64,000 nucleotides of DNA from Cenarchaeum symbiosum A (GCA_000200715.1 DP000238.1:1970849-2034848); one strand, 5' to 3'; shown: positions 24,336 to 33,348, counted from the stretch's first letter. Notes: a model not told the origin generated them from the letters alone. Made by a program: numbers and translations.

Positions 24336-24887
24336 ATGGGACGGGATCCACCGGACGTACACGACGCGATCTTTCTGACGCTGCATGCCCGCAAAGGGAG
24401 GAAAAATGGCAGGCGCGCTCTTCAAAAACTGATTTACATGTGGTCCAATCACATCTCATCGCTTGAGGATGTTGATTTCAAGCCCTACTATTTTGGCCCG
24501 TACAGTGCAAGGCTGGCAATGGCCGTAGACGAGATGATTGCATTTGGCTTTGTTGACGAGACCAGGGTGAAGGGAACCCATTACAATAAATTCTACACAC
24601 TCACCGAGGACGGCAAAAACATAGCCGGTACTGCCGCCATTGAATATCAAAGGGAGTTCGATGGGATAAGGCGCATCATTGATGCATGCGACCGGCACAA
24701 CAGCCTCAAATCCAGGCCGGTCCCAAACGTCGACATGCTCCATTATATGCTCTCAGACCTGCCGGGCACCCGGGCGGACAAATCGCCTGCTTCCACGATA
24801 AAAGGTGCAAGGGAGCTTGGATGGAAGTTGACGAAAAACGGCATTGAGCGGGGGACCAGACTGCTCGAAGAACTCAAACTTGGCTGA
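24336..24887 (+). CDS. Array family A protein, member 5
   Basis: 183 residues: DAIFLTLHARKG, GRRALQKLIYMWSNHISSLEDVDF, KPYYFGPYSARLAMAVDEMIAFGFVDETR, YTLTEDGKNIA, a Cys helix (IIDACDRHN) and a shorter C-terminal region ending GWKLTKNGIERGTRLLEELKLG, shared with members 6, 7 and the distant member at 42272. The TATA-like ATTTAAAAA (24305-24313) is about 26 nt before the ATG. Base composition is closer to the core genome than in members 3 and 4. Confidence 0.72.
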   Translation: MGRDPPDVHDAIFLTLHARKGRKNGRRALQKLIYMWSNHISSLEDVDFKPYYFGPYSARLAMAVDEMIAFGFVDETRVKGTHYNKFYTLTEDGKNIAGTAAIEYQREFDGIRRIIDACDRHNSLKSRPVPNVDMLHYMLSDLPGTRADKSPASTIKGARELGWKLTKNGIERGTRLLEELKLG

Positions 24888-25071
24888 TAGCCTGTCAGTT
24901 GTCTGGCCATACATTCCTGATCCGGTTTATACCTCACAGGTTCGTTGGAATTGTAGACACAGATAACTGATAGACCAGCTTCTCATAGCCTATGCGGCCC
25001 CAGTGAGGATATTTTCAAATACATGGCAACTAATTCCATGCCTTAATGTCCCATGACGGATTGATTTTGTG

Positions 25072-25086
25072 TTGACACCAGCTCAG
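25072..25086 (+). promoter_or_regulatory. Inverted-repeat element, array gene 6
   Basis: TTGACACCAGCTCAG, with GGATTGATTTTGTG just before it, resembling the upstream extension seen at genes 1, 3 and 4. It lies 63 nt before ATG 25135. Confidence 0.55.
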
Positions 25087-25134
25087 CTTCGAGCACAACA
25101 TCATACTTTTAAATCACTTTTAGTTTTTTCCAGC

Positions 25135-25692
25135 ATGATGACCAGAATGATAGGAGCCCAGGATGTCATTGTCCTGATTCTGCACGCCAACGGTGACAAG
25201 TTGCGTGGAAGAAGCATGATCCAAAAACTGGCTTATTTCTGGTCCCTCTCAATATCCTGTATAGAGAATGCCAGCTTCAAGTTCCGATATGACGGCCCGT
25301 ACAGCGCCGAGATTCGGTATGCTCTGTCCAGAACGCTAGCACGGGAGCTTGTCGATGAAAACACAAGGGCGGGGCCCCTTTATGACCAGTATCACTACCA
25401 AATAGTCGAAGAAGCCGGAGATTTCGTCAAGGCCGTTGCGGACAGGCACCAGGACGAATTTAAACAGATCAAGCATATCATAGACACCTGCAAAGAATCC
25501 AGCAGCTTTCAATATGAGGAGCTGTCACACGCGACAATAGCCCATCGCGTATACAATAGGATGCCCAAAGAAGTCAGGACCAAGTCTGCGGATGTCATAC
25601 TAAAGGACGCACTCTCACTGGGCTGGAATGTTGAACGGGAAAAGATCCAAAATGGAATCAAGCTCCTTGAAAAACTCGGCCTTCTCCCATAA
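25135..25692 (+). CDS. Array family A protein, member 6
   Basis: 185 residues. It has DVIVLILHANGDKLRGRSMIQKLAYFWS, KFRYDGPYSAEIRYAL, LVDENTR, YHYQIVEEAGDFV, the Cys helix IIDTCKES and the C-terminal LGWNVEREKIQNGIKLLEKL. The open frame reaches 25069, but ATG 25135 (or ATG 25138) is 24-27 nt from CTTTTAAATC (25106-25115). Intact in every core motif. It is the closest in pattern to member 7 and to the copy in the AT-rich island. Confidence 0.72.
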   Translation: MMTRMIGAQDVIVLILHANGDKLRGRSMIQKLAYFWSLSISCIENASFKFRYDGPYSAEIRYALSRTLARELVDENTRAGPLYDQYHYQIVEEAGDFVKAVADRHQDEFKQIKHIIDTCKESSSFQYEELSHATIAHRVYNRMPKEVRTKSADVILKDALSLGWNVEREKIQNGIKLLEKLGLLP

Positions 25693-25850
25693 CCACCGGC
25701 ATGATATTCACTGCAGTTCAATACGTAATTCCATGGGCTTTGTCTCCGTGCGCCCCATATGGGTAGGGCCGCGGGGGCCGGACAGTTCCCGGGACTCTCC
25801 GATCACATTGCGAAGGCTTTCCTGCACCCCGTTCATCCCTAACATCCTCA

Positions 25851-25865
25851 TTGACCTGTACTGCC
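25851..25865 (+). promoter_or_regulatory. Upstream element, array gene 7 (right half degraded)
   Basis: TTGACCTGTACTGCC: the left half TTGACCTGT is identical to that of gene 1, the right half is not TCAA. It lies 66 nt before ATG 25917. Confidence 0.4.
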
Positions 25866-25916
25866 GCTGATGCCATGCTGAACAAGGAATATTAACAAAT
25901 ATGTCATAAATTCTGC

Positions 25917-26486
25917 ATGACTGCCAACCGGATAACGGCACATGAAGTGATAATCCTGATTCTTGCCGCGAGTGAAAAGCACCTTAACGGACGGACCGTA
26001 CTGCAAAAATTAGGCTATTTCTGGTCGGTTTATGTCTCGGATATTGACGAAGTCAAGTTTGAGCCACATTATTACGGCCCGTACAGCGCCAAACTGCGCC
26101 AAGCCATAGACGAAATGGTCGGTTATGGCCTCTTGAATGTGACAGTCCACGGCGATCCCGTGAATGACAGGCATCATTACACCCTGTCAGCCGACGGCAG
26201 AGGGCTGGTAAAGGATCTAAAAAACCAATACGGTGCCTATTACGCTGAAATTCAAAAGGTGATAGAGAAGTGTGTAAAACTGCGCAGCTTTCAGCCCAAT
26301 CTGCTTTCGCATGCTGCAAAAGTGACGTACAAGAGTATGTTGAAAGAACTCGATGCGGAACCCGAGGATGATCTGATGCTAATGTCGGTGAAACTGGACT
26401 GGAACATGACAAAATCCCAGGCCAAGTCGGGCGAAAAGCTTTACAACGAGATTAAAACTATCTTCCCAATCAAAGCATACTGTTAA
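25917..26486 (+). CDS. Array family A protein, member 7
   Basis: 189 residues, the last of the tandem set: VIILILAASEKHLNGRTVLQKLGYFWS, EPHYYGPYSAKLRQAIDEM, LLNVTV, HHYTLSADGRGLV, the Cys helix VIEKCVKL, LLSHAAKVTYKSM and LDWNMTKSQAKSGEKLYNEI. ATG 25917 lies 25 nt from AATATTAAC (25888-25896). All core residues are present. No toxin-like or other partner gene lies between members, so the genes are not obviously a classical two-gene module. Confidence 0.72.
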   Translation: MTANRITAHEVIILILAASEKHLNGRTVLQKLGYFWSVYVSDIDEVKFEPHYYGPYSAKLRQAIDEMVGYGLLNVTVHGDPVNDRHHYTLSADGRGLVKDLKNQYGAYYAEIQKVIEKCVKLRSFQPNLLSHAAKVTYKSMLKELDAEPEDDLMLMSVKLDWNMTKSQAKSGEKLYNEIKTIFPIKAYC

Positions 26487-26681
26487 CTATACTGTTCCAT
26501 GATCCTTCACGGGCCTGTGGACCTGTCAAATCTAGAATCCGGTTATGGTTGCAAAATCCCTCCAGGAATTGTACAACTTAAGATGGTTAGAGACTCGGTA
26601 CGTGATACCTGTACGGATGTAGAGCCACTGGACCCAGGGCACGGCCTATCGGCATAGTTTTCATCCGGGATTATTCACGGT

Positions 26682-26888
26682 TCATTTCTCTGCTACGCGC
26701 TCGGGGTCCTTGAAATCGGCATCACCCTCATGTACCTTGAACTCCATGACGGTCTGCCGCATGTTTCCGCCGCACTTGTCACACCATCCCATGATTGCGC
26801 TGCCAGGCCGTGCATCAGGGGTTATCTTTACCTCGTGGAGCACGTTCTGATGGCCTCTGCAAAGGGTGCGCACCTCGTCGTAGTTCAT
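26682..26888 (-). CDS. Small zinc-knuckle hypothetical protein
   Basis: 68 residues with CxxH (LCRGHQ, residues 10-13) and CxxC (WCDKCGG, 36-39), a plausible single zinc site, followed by a strand and an acidic tail. The coding bias matches the core genome. A GAATATC box (26911-26917 on this strand) lies about 26 nt before ATG 26888, giving the usual leaderless layout. Similar tiny zinc proteins in archaea often bind nucleic acids; nothing here proves that. It stands alone between the family A array and the histidine operon. Confidence 0.6.
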   Translation of the reverse strand: MNYDEVRTLCRGHQNVLHEVKITPDARPGSAIMGWCDKCGGNMRQTVMEFKVHEGDADFKDPERVAEK

Positions 26889-27195
26889 TGTTCCAACCGG
26901 GCTTGCCCGTGATATTCGCTATACTGCATGGTAGCAGTCCGCTGCGCGGTTTTATCAAGTTTATGCACTATTCCATTGCAGGAATGCCTCATACATGGGC
27001 GTTCCCAGTAAACCCTGCATTCGTAGTAAAGGCCCGCCAAAAAATATCCGGCATATGTCATGCCGTACCGACTAGGACGCGATACTATGGGTCCGGTTTC
27101 AGCAGTACTGTTCACATCTGCCGGCTGGATAGAATCTGAAATATGCGGGGATCGCCATAAATCGTATTATATAACCGGCAGGGGGCCGCTTTCTC
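26889..27195. other. Intergenic region upstream of the histidine operon
   Basis: It holds the promoters of the small zinc protein (26911-26917, minus) and hisG. A minus-strand frame (27061 or 27115 down to 26885) overlaps the zinc-protein start by ATGA, but its translation is not convincingly protein-like. No attenuator or leader peptide rich in histidine is seen before hisG. Confidence 0.45.
27166..27175 (+). promoter_or_regulatory. Promoter of the histidine operon
   Basis: GTATTATATAACC has a strong TATA element centred near 27171, 25 nt before the hisG ATG. No palindromic operator is apparent in the 60 nt upstream. Confidence 0.6.
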
Positions 27196-28170
27196 ATGCC
27201 GGTAAAGTTCGCCATCCCAAAGGGCAGCCTCGAGGACGCCACGTTCAAGCTGTTGGAGAGGTCGTGGACCCGCGTCAACCGCAAGAGCAGGACTTACAGG
27301 GTCTTCCTTGACGACCCCCAGATCATAGTCAAGATGCTCCGCCCCCAGGAGATTCCCACCTTGGTGGCAGAGGGCCTCTATGATGTTGGTATAACCGGCA
27401 AGGACTGGGTAGGCGAGACCCGGGCCGATGTCGAGCCGCTACTCGATCTTGAATACGGCCGCATAAAGCTGGTAGTCGCATTCCCGGACAACTATCGATA
27501 CAAGGACCTTGACGCCATGATAGCCGATTACGCCAAAAAGAAAAAAACCCTGAGGATATCATCCGAATATCTGATCACCGCGTCGAACTACATAAAACAG
27601 ACAAAATCGTACAAGAAATACCACGGCTCCCGCGATCCTCTGATAGTCACCCCGTGGGTCCGCATAGGCTCAAACCAAAAGGTACAGGTCCACCTGTCAT
27701 TTGGCGCCACAGAGGCCAAGCCACCTGAAGATGTGGACGCGATAATGGATGTCACAGAGACCGGCACCACCCTAAAACAGAACAAGCTCCACATAGCCGA
27801 CAAGGTGCTAGAATCAAGCGCCCACCTGATAGCCAACAAGGATTCGCTCAAGGATCCCGCCAAGCGGGGCAAGATATACGATATAGTAACGCTCATGCGC
27901 GGGGCTGTCCGCGGCCGCAAGCACCTGCACATATACCTCAACGTAAGCGAGGCCAACCTCAAAAAGCTGCTAAAGACGATGCCCTCCCTCAAGAGGCCCA
28001 CGGTCTCTCCCCTCAGCGAGGAGGGCTGGTACGGCGTAAACACGGTAATACTAAAGACTGACTACCACAAGCTCATACCCAAGCTGCGCAAGCTGGCCCA
28101 GGGTCTGGTGGTCCACGAGCCGCGGCAGATATTGGAGCTCGAAGAGATAAAGCGTGACGAGGAGAATTGA
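27196..28170 (+). CDS. hisG: ATP phosphoribosyltransferase, long form
   Basis: First step of histidine synthesis, joining ATP and PRPP. The 324-residue protein begins KFAIPKGSLEDATFKLLERS, then LVAEGLYDVGITGKDWV, EYLITASNYIK and DVTETGTTLKQNKL, the phosphate-binding segment; the last ~75 residues (VSEANLKKLLKTMPSLKRPT...) are the HisG_C regulatory domain that allows histidine feedback, so no HisZ partner is needed. The ATG is leaderless from the TATA at 27166-27175. It is the first gene of a nine-gene operon; hisD starts inside its stop codon region. Confidence 0.96.
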   Translation: MPVKFAIPKGSLEDATFKLLERSWTRVNRKSRTYRVFLDDPQIIVKMLRPQEIPTLVAEGLYDVGITGKDWVGETRADVEPLLDLEYGRIKLVVAFPDNYRYKDLDAMIADYAKKKKTLRISSEYLITASNYIKQTKSYKKYHGSRDPLIVTPWVRIGSNQKVQVHLSFGATEAKPPEDVDAIMDVTETGTTLKQNKLHIADKVLESSAHLIANKDSLKDPAKRGKIYDIVTLMRGAVRGRKHLHIYLNVSEANLKKLLKTMPSLKRPTVSPLSEEGWYGVNTVILKTDYHKLIPKLRKLAQGLVVHEPRQILELEEIKRDEEN

Positions 28171-29435
28171 TACGGATAGCAAGGGTACGTGACGCCGAAA
28201 AGTTCGCGTCATCTGCAAGGCCCCGCATACCAGAACACCGCAGGAAAGATGTGCAAAAGATTATCGAATATATCAGAAAGGGGGGCGATGCGGCACTCCA
28301 AAAAACAGAGGCGCGCTTTGGCTCCCGGGTGAGCTCCTTCCGGGTGACAAAAAAAGAGATACAGGCGGCATACTCTATAATCTCAAGGCAGGAGCTTGCC
28401 GCTGTAAAAGCCTCCAAGATAGCACTCGAGAGGACCGAGCGGGCCACCCTCTCCGGGCTGAACGGGACGGTCATGCGGCACAAAGGCACCATAATACACA
28501 GGGGCTACTCCCCTATCTCCAGCGTCGGATGCTACGTGCCAGGGGGTCTGGCAAAGTATCCAAGCTCTGCGATAATGTCGGTTGTTCCCGCAAGAATAGC
28601 GGGTGTGCCCCGGATAGTGGTGGCCACCCCGCCGGATAGAAGCGGCAGCATAGACCCCCTTACCCTGGTGGCGGCCGATGCCTGCGGTGCGACCGAGATA
28701 TACAAGACGGGCGGGGCCCAGGCGGTGGCCGCCCTCTCCTACGGCACAAGGACCATCCATCCAGTAGACAAGATAGTGGGGCCCGGGGGCCTGTATGTAA
28801 CCCTGGCAAAGTCGCTTGTCAGCGGGGATACTGCAATAGACATGCTGGCGGGCCCCACCGAACTGGCCATACTGGCGGATTCCTCCTCCGATGCCCGGCA
28901 TATAGCGGCCGATCTAATCTCCCAGGCAGAGCACAGCAGTGACACGTCTTGCTATGTAATAACGAACTCTGCATCAAAGGCCCGCGAAATAGACGGCATT
29001 CTCTCGGATAGGATGCGTGGCATGCCCCGCTCTGGTATAATCCGGCCGGCCCTCAAAAATAACGGATTTATCGCCGTGTGTACCACGATGGATGCCATGG
29101 TAAAGCTTGCCAATATGATGGCCCCGGAGCACCTTGAGGTGCTCACCAAAAAGCCGCGCAATATAGCAGATAGGATAAGGACAGCGGGCCTTGTACTGGT
29201 GGGCCCGTACACGCCATCTTCTGCGAGCGACTATATGCTCGGCACCAACCATATACTGCCCACCGGCGGCTCGGGCAGGGCCAGGGGCTCGCTCTCGGTA
29301 CTGGACTTTCTAAGGCTGGATACACAGGTAGAGTCCACCCGGGCTGGACTGCGCCGCATATCGGGGCACCTGCGGACGCTCTCTGCAGCAGAGGGCCTGG
29401 ATAGCCACCATAAGGCAGTGGAGGAAAGGCTGTGA
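28167..29435 (+). CDS. hisD: Histidinol dehydrogenase
   Basis: Oxidises histidinol to histidine in two NAD-dependent steps with a zinc ion. The 422-residue protein has GCYVPGGLAKYPSSAIM, YKTGGAQAVAALSYG, VDKIVGPGGLYVTLAK, DMLAGPTELAILAD, the zinc region SQAEHSSDTSCYVIT, the catalytic EHLEVLTKKP, and a C-terminal SHHKAVEERL. The TTG start overlaps the hisG stop (TTGA), a translational-coupling arrangement. Length and motif order are standard. Confidence 0.96.
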   Translation: MIRIARVRDAEKFASSARPRIPEHRRKDVQKIIEYIRKGGDAALQKTEARFGSRVSSFRVTKKEIQAAYSIISRQELAAVKASKIALERTERATLSGLNGTVMRHKGTIIHRGYSPISSVGCYVPGGLAKYPSSAIMSVVPARIAGVPRIVVATPPDRSGSIDPLTLVAADACGATEIYKTGGAQAVAALSYGTRTIHPVDKIVGPGGLYVTLAKSLVSGDTAIDMLAGPTELAILADSSSDARHIAADLISQAEHSSDTSCYVITNSASKAREIDGILSDRMRGMPRSGIIRPALKNNGFIAVCTTMDAMVKLANMMAPEHLEVLTKKPRNIADRIRTAGLVLVGPYTPSSASDYMLGTNHILPTGGSGRARGSLSVLDFLRLDTQVESTRAGLRRISGHLRTLSAAEGLDSHHKAVEERL

Positions 29436-30499
29436 TGGGCTGGCTTGCCGAAAAGATAGCAGAGTACTCCAAGATGGCGGGGCACGGCAAGCCCGTGCAC
29501 AGCGCCGGCGCCTTGAAACTTGACTCGAATGAGAACTTTGCCATACCTAAACAGCTCCAGGCAGACATACTAAACGCAGCAAGAAAAAAGACCGACATCC
29601 GGGAGTACCCGCTGGGCCACGCAGAAAGGCTGGCAGAGGCCATAGCCGCACACATGGACATGCCAAAATCGATGATAGCTGTAGGCAACGGTTCGGACCA
29701 GCTGCTAGACTTGATATTTACGCATTTTGCATCAAAGAGCACAAAACTGGTGACTACCCGGCCCACGTTTGGGTTTGTCACAGAGAGGTGCGCTTTGCAC
29801 GGCATACCCGTTACGGCTGTCCCTTATACAGAACAGATGACGCTCGACATGGATTTGCTCGAGGAGAAATCCAAGGATGCAGACATACTATACCTTGATG
29901 TGCCAAACAACCCCACCGGATACATGCCCCCAGAGGAGTGGCTGCGCCGGCTGGTCCAGGACTTTGAGGGCATGGTCATATTAGACGAGGCGTACGGCGA
30001 GTTTAGCGACTATTCGGTTATCCCCTGGGCGCGCCACCATGATAATCTGGTAGTGATAAAGACGCTCTCAAAGTCATTCGGGATAGCGGCACTTCGGCTA
30101 GGGTATCTGGCGGCAAGCCCTTCTTTTGTCGAGGTATTCAACAGGGTCATCCAGTATCCATACCCGATAAACTCCATAGCCGTAGAGGCGTTTTTGGCAT
30201 CTTTGGATAGGCTTCCCCAGATTAACGATTCCATACAGGTGGTAAAGGCCGAGCGGGACAGGGTGACAGAGGCATTGCGGGAGCATGATGCCTTTGAGGT
30301 GTTCGATTCACACGCCAACTTTGTGCTCTTTGACGCCAGGGGCTCATACCAGAGGCTGCACACCGCACTGCTAGAACAGGGCATACTGATAAGAAAGCTA
30401 GGAAAGATAGGTTCCCGCGAGGGCTGCCTGCGGGTTACAATAGGAACCCACGAGATGAACTCTAAATTTTTACTAGCGATAAGGGATTTGCTACGATGA
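29435..30499 (+). CDS. hisC: Histidinol-phosphate aminotransferase
   Basis: PLP enzyme transferring an amino group from glutamate to imidazole acetol phosphate. The 354-residue chain has LDSNENFAIPK, AVGNGSDQLLDLI, LYLDVPNNPTGYM, VILDEAYGEF, the PLP-lysine motif KTLSKSFGIAALRLGY, and the late arginine in LRVTIGTHEMN. ATG 29435 overlaps the hisD stop (GTGATG); a GTG three bases earlier is possible. Fold type I family; substrate assigned from operon position. Confidence 0.94.
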   Translation: MGWLAEKIAEYSKMAGHGKPVHSAGALKLDSNENFAIPKQLQADILNAARKKTDIREYPLGHAERLAEAIAAHMDMPKSMIAVGNGSDQLLDLIFTHFASKSTKLVTTRPTFGFVTERCALHGIPVTAVPYTEQMTLDMDLLEEKSKDADILYLDVPNNPTGYMPPEEWLRRLVQDFEGMVILDEAYGEFSDYSVIPWARHHDNLVVIKTLSKSFGIAALRLGYLAASPSFVEVFNRVIQYPYPINSIAVEAFLASLDRLPQINDSIQVVKAERDRVTEALREHDAFEVFDSHANFVLFDARGSYQRLHTALLEQGILIRKLGKIGSREGCLRVTIGTHEMNSKFLLAIRDLLR

Positions 30500-31461
30500 G
30501 CCTGTACGCCACACAGGATGCATGGGATGAGCTTCGAAGCGCGGATTCCATAATATTCGACTGCGACGGGGTAATGGTGGACGTATCGGAATCGTACGAC
30601 CGCGCGATAGACCTCTCCGTCCGGAATATGCTCGAACGACACGCGGGGATCAGAGACCCACCCCCTATCACCCACGAGATAATAGAGGGCTTCAAGGCTA
30701 CTGGAGGCTTTAACGATGAGGTGGACCTGGCATATGCCGCCATACTGACTGCAGCAGCGGCAGACTTGACAGGCGAGGGAAGAAACGGCATGTTCGACAA
30801 GGTAATCCGGAATGCCGACCGCACGGGGATATCCTCTGTCGAGGGATATCTGGAAAAGATAGCCGATTTAGGCCCGCTCCGGGAAAAGCTGTCATACCCC
30901 GATGAACAGAGCCCCCTGCGTTCTACATTTGACCAGCTCTTCTATGGGAAGGATCTATACCGGAAGGTGACAGGAAAAAAGTCAGAGTTTACGGGAAGGG
31001 GCCTTATCGAGAACGACCGCGTCATACTCGACGGGGATCTCATATCATACCTCCGGTACAGGTTTGGCGAATGCATGGGGATAGTGACCGGCAGGGGCCT
31101 GCAATCGATACGGCACCCGCTTGGCGCTATGTTCGACGAGTTTGACGTGGAGCATTCGTTCTTTCTAGAGGATGAGCCGCGCTCTCTTGCAAAGCCCAAC
31201 CCGGAGGCGCTATTGCGGTGCATGTCGGGCATGAACTCCACCCACTGCATCTACGTAGGCGATTCCTACGAGGACCTCCTGATGGCCCGGGATACGTCCG
31301 TCTCGGGGAGTCTTGCCACCTTTTGCGGGGTGACTGGAACAAGCAGGGACCCCGGTGCAAAGCTTGACCTGTTCCGGGGCGGCGGGGCCTCTATAGTTAT
31401 AGACTCTATAACATCCCTGCCGCAGGTGTTAAATCAGGCGCGGGGGGGCACACCGGATTGA
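30496..31461 (+). CDS. HAD-superfamily hydrolase in the his operon, candidate histidinol-phosphate phosphatase
   Basis: 321 residues with the four HAD motifs: [20 protein letters not shown] (Asp22, Asp24); [25 protein letters not shown] (Lys); [15 protein letters not shown]. An unusually long helical cap (about 45-190) lies between motifs I and II. It starts 4 nt inside hisC (ATGA) and ends 1 nt into hisB, in the middle of a histidine operon that otherwise lacks a histidinol-phosphatase. It is neither the HisB-N (DDDD) nor the PHP-type HisK enzyme. The phosphatase role is inference from context and chemistry. Confidence 0.8.
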
Positions 31462-32042
31462 TGCGAAAGAACGAATCCCAGAGGGAGACAAAGGAGACAG
31501 AGGTGAGTGTATCTGTTCTGCTGGACGGCACCGGTTCCACAACAGTAAACACCGGCCAGCCGTTTCTTGACCACCTTGTATCATCTTTGGGCAAGCACGC
31601 CATGTTCGATATAGATCTCAAGGCAAGCTCCCGCGACGGCATAGTGCACCACCTTGTAGAAGATGTGGCCATTACTTTGGGTGGCGCCATAGACAAGGCC
31701 CTCGGGGACCGGTCCGGGATAATGCGGTTTGGCCACGCATCTGTACCTCTTGATGAATCGCTCAGCGAGGCGGTAGTCGACCTGGTAAAGAGGCCCTACC
31801 ACCGCATAGAGATGAAGATAAAGAGGCCAGAAGTAGAGGGCATTGCCAAGGAGGACCTCGAGCACTTTTTCGATTCTCTATTGCGAAACCTGGACTGTTG
31901 CATACACCTGACTGTAAAATACGGGAACAACGACCACCACAGGGTGGAATCGGCGATAAAGTCGCTGGCAGTAGCCCTGCGCATGGCTGTATCGGCGGAT
32001 CCGCGCCGCGAGGGCCCCCCCAGCACCAAGGGGAGCATGTAA
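31461..32042 (+). CDS. hisB: Imidazoleglycerol-phosphate dehydratase
   Basis: Dehydrates IGP to imidazole acetol phosphate with two manganese ions. The 193-residue monofunctional enzyme shows both His-rich metal repeats: [31 protein letters not shown], and in the second half [11 protein letters not shown] and [19 protein letters not shown]. The phosphatase domain found in the bifunctional enterobacterial HisB is absent, which fits the separate HAD gene before it. Start ATG 31461 overlaps the HAD stop; the stop TAA overlaps the hisH start. Confidence 0.95.
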
Positions 32043-32647
32043 TGGTCAAGGTTGCCATACTGGACTATGGCGCCGGGAACCTATTCAGTTTAAAGAACTC
32101 GCTAGAGAGGGCGGGTGCGGAAGTGTATATCGTGGATGAGCCCTCCGGGTGTGCAGGATACTCGGGTGTTCTATTGCCCGGGGTCGGCAACTTTGATCCC
32201 GCCGTCAAAAAGATACGCGGGAAGAATACCATATTCGAGGATGACATACTGGGAAAAATACCTGTCCTGGGGATCTGCCTTGGAATGGAGATGTTCTTTG
32301 AAAGCAGCGAAGAGGGCATCGAGCAGGGCCTAGGGGCCATACCCGGAAAAGTGGTGGTCCTGCCATCATCCATGAAGGTGCCCCACATGGGGTGGAACAG
32401 CCTTGAGCAGTCCAGACAGGGCAGGCTGCTAGAAGGCGTGCAGGATAATTCGTGGGCGTACTTTGTCCACTCGTATATGGTAAAACCGGAGGATCCCGGT
32501 GTAGTATCGGCTAGCGCAGACTATGGGACAAGCATACCCGCTGTAATAGAAAAAGGATGCATCTACGGGACGCAGTTCCATCCTGAAAAATCAGGTCCTG
32601 CGGGGCGCCTCATGCTGGAGAACTTTCTTACAGAGTGTTCGAGATGA
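32042..32647 (+). CDS. hisH: Imidazole glycerol phosphate synthase, glutaminase subunit
   Basis: Supplies ammonia to HisF. The 201-residue class I amidotransferase has VAILDYGAGNLFSLKNSL, LPGVGNF, nucleophile Cys79 in LGICLGMEMFF, HMGWNSL, FVHSYMV and the His/Glu pair in GTQFHPEKSG. A longer open frame exists upstream inside hisB, but ATG 32042 overlaps the hisB stop and begins the conserved sequence. The C-terminus overlaps hisA by 4 nt. Confidence 0.96.
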   Translation: MVKVAILDYGAGNLFSLKNSLERAGAEVYIVDEPSGCAGYSGVLLPGVGNFDPAVKKIRGKNTIFEDDILGKIPVLGICLGMEMFFESSEEGIEQGLGAIPGKVVVLPSSMKVPHMGWNSLEQSRQGRLLEGVQDNSWAYFVHSYMVKPEDPGVVSASADYGTSIPAVIEKGCIYGTQFHPEKSGPAGRLMLENFLTECSR

Positions 32648-33348
32648 AGGTCATACCGGCCATCGACTTGATGGATGGGCAAGTAGTCAGGCTAAGGCGC
32701 GGCAAGGCAAAAGACAAGACTGTCTACAGTGATGACCCCGTAAAGGTGGCCTTGACCTGGGAGAAGGATGGCGCGGATATGCTGCATATTGTAGACCTTG
32801 ATGCGACACTTGGCAGGGGGAACAATATCGATATGATAAGAAACATAACCGATGCAGTCTCCATTCCTGTCGAGGCGGCAGGTGGCCTGCGGAGTATCGA
32901 TCTAGTGGCAGGCGCTCTAGAGGGGGCAGACAGGGTGGTACTCGGCACCCTGGCATTCCGGGACAGAGACGCACTCCGGGAGATACTGGAGAGTTATGGC
33001 TCCAAAAAGATAGTCATATCTGTCGACCATGTAAAGGGCAAGATAATGGTGGACGGCTGGAGGGAGAACACGGGGATAAACCTGGTCGATGCCATGCAGG
33101 GGTTTGTGGGCGCCGGGTTTACAGAGTTTCTCTTAACCGATGTGGACAGGGACGGCATGATGCAAGGCCCAGAAACTGACACCCTGGGCAAAGTATGCCG
33201 CATGTCCGATTCTCATGTAATAGCCAGCGGGGGGATAACTGTCCCCGGAGACGTAAAGAGCGTCAGGGATGCCGGCGCATGGGGAGTAATACTGGGCAAG
33301 GCCCTCTACGAGGGCAAAGTGAGCGTAAAAGGGGCCATCTCATGCTGA
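32644..33348 (+). CDS. hisA: ProFAR isomerase
   Basis: Isomerises the aminoaldose ProFAR to the aminoketose PRFAR. The 234-residue TIM barrel begins VIPAIDLMDGQVVRLRRG with catalytic Asp in strand 1, then IVDLDATLGRGNNIDMI, VEAAGGLRS (phosphate loop), VVLGTLAF, TEFLLTDVDRDGMMQGP with the second Asp, VIASGGITV and GVILGKALYEG. ATG 32644 overlaps the hisH stop by 4 nt; the GTG at 32635 is less likely. Its last 7 nt overlap hisF. Confidence 0.95.
   Translation: MKVIPAIDLMDGQVVRLRRGKAKDKTVYSDDPVKVALTWEKDGADMLHIVDLDATLGRGNNIDMIRNITDAVSIPVEAAGGLRSIDLVAGALEGADRVVLGTLAFRDRDALREILESYGSKKIVISVDHVKGKIMVDGWRENTGINLVDAMQGFVGAGFTEFLLTDVDRDGMMQGPETDTLGKVCRMSDSHVIASGGITVPGDVKSVRDAGAWGVILGKALYEGKVSVKGAISC

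Noticed and set aside
26885-27115. Minus-strand frame joined by ATGA to the small zinc protein
   Set aside because: The overlap is suggestive, but the zinc protein has its own well-placed TATA box and this translation is not protein-like enough to support.
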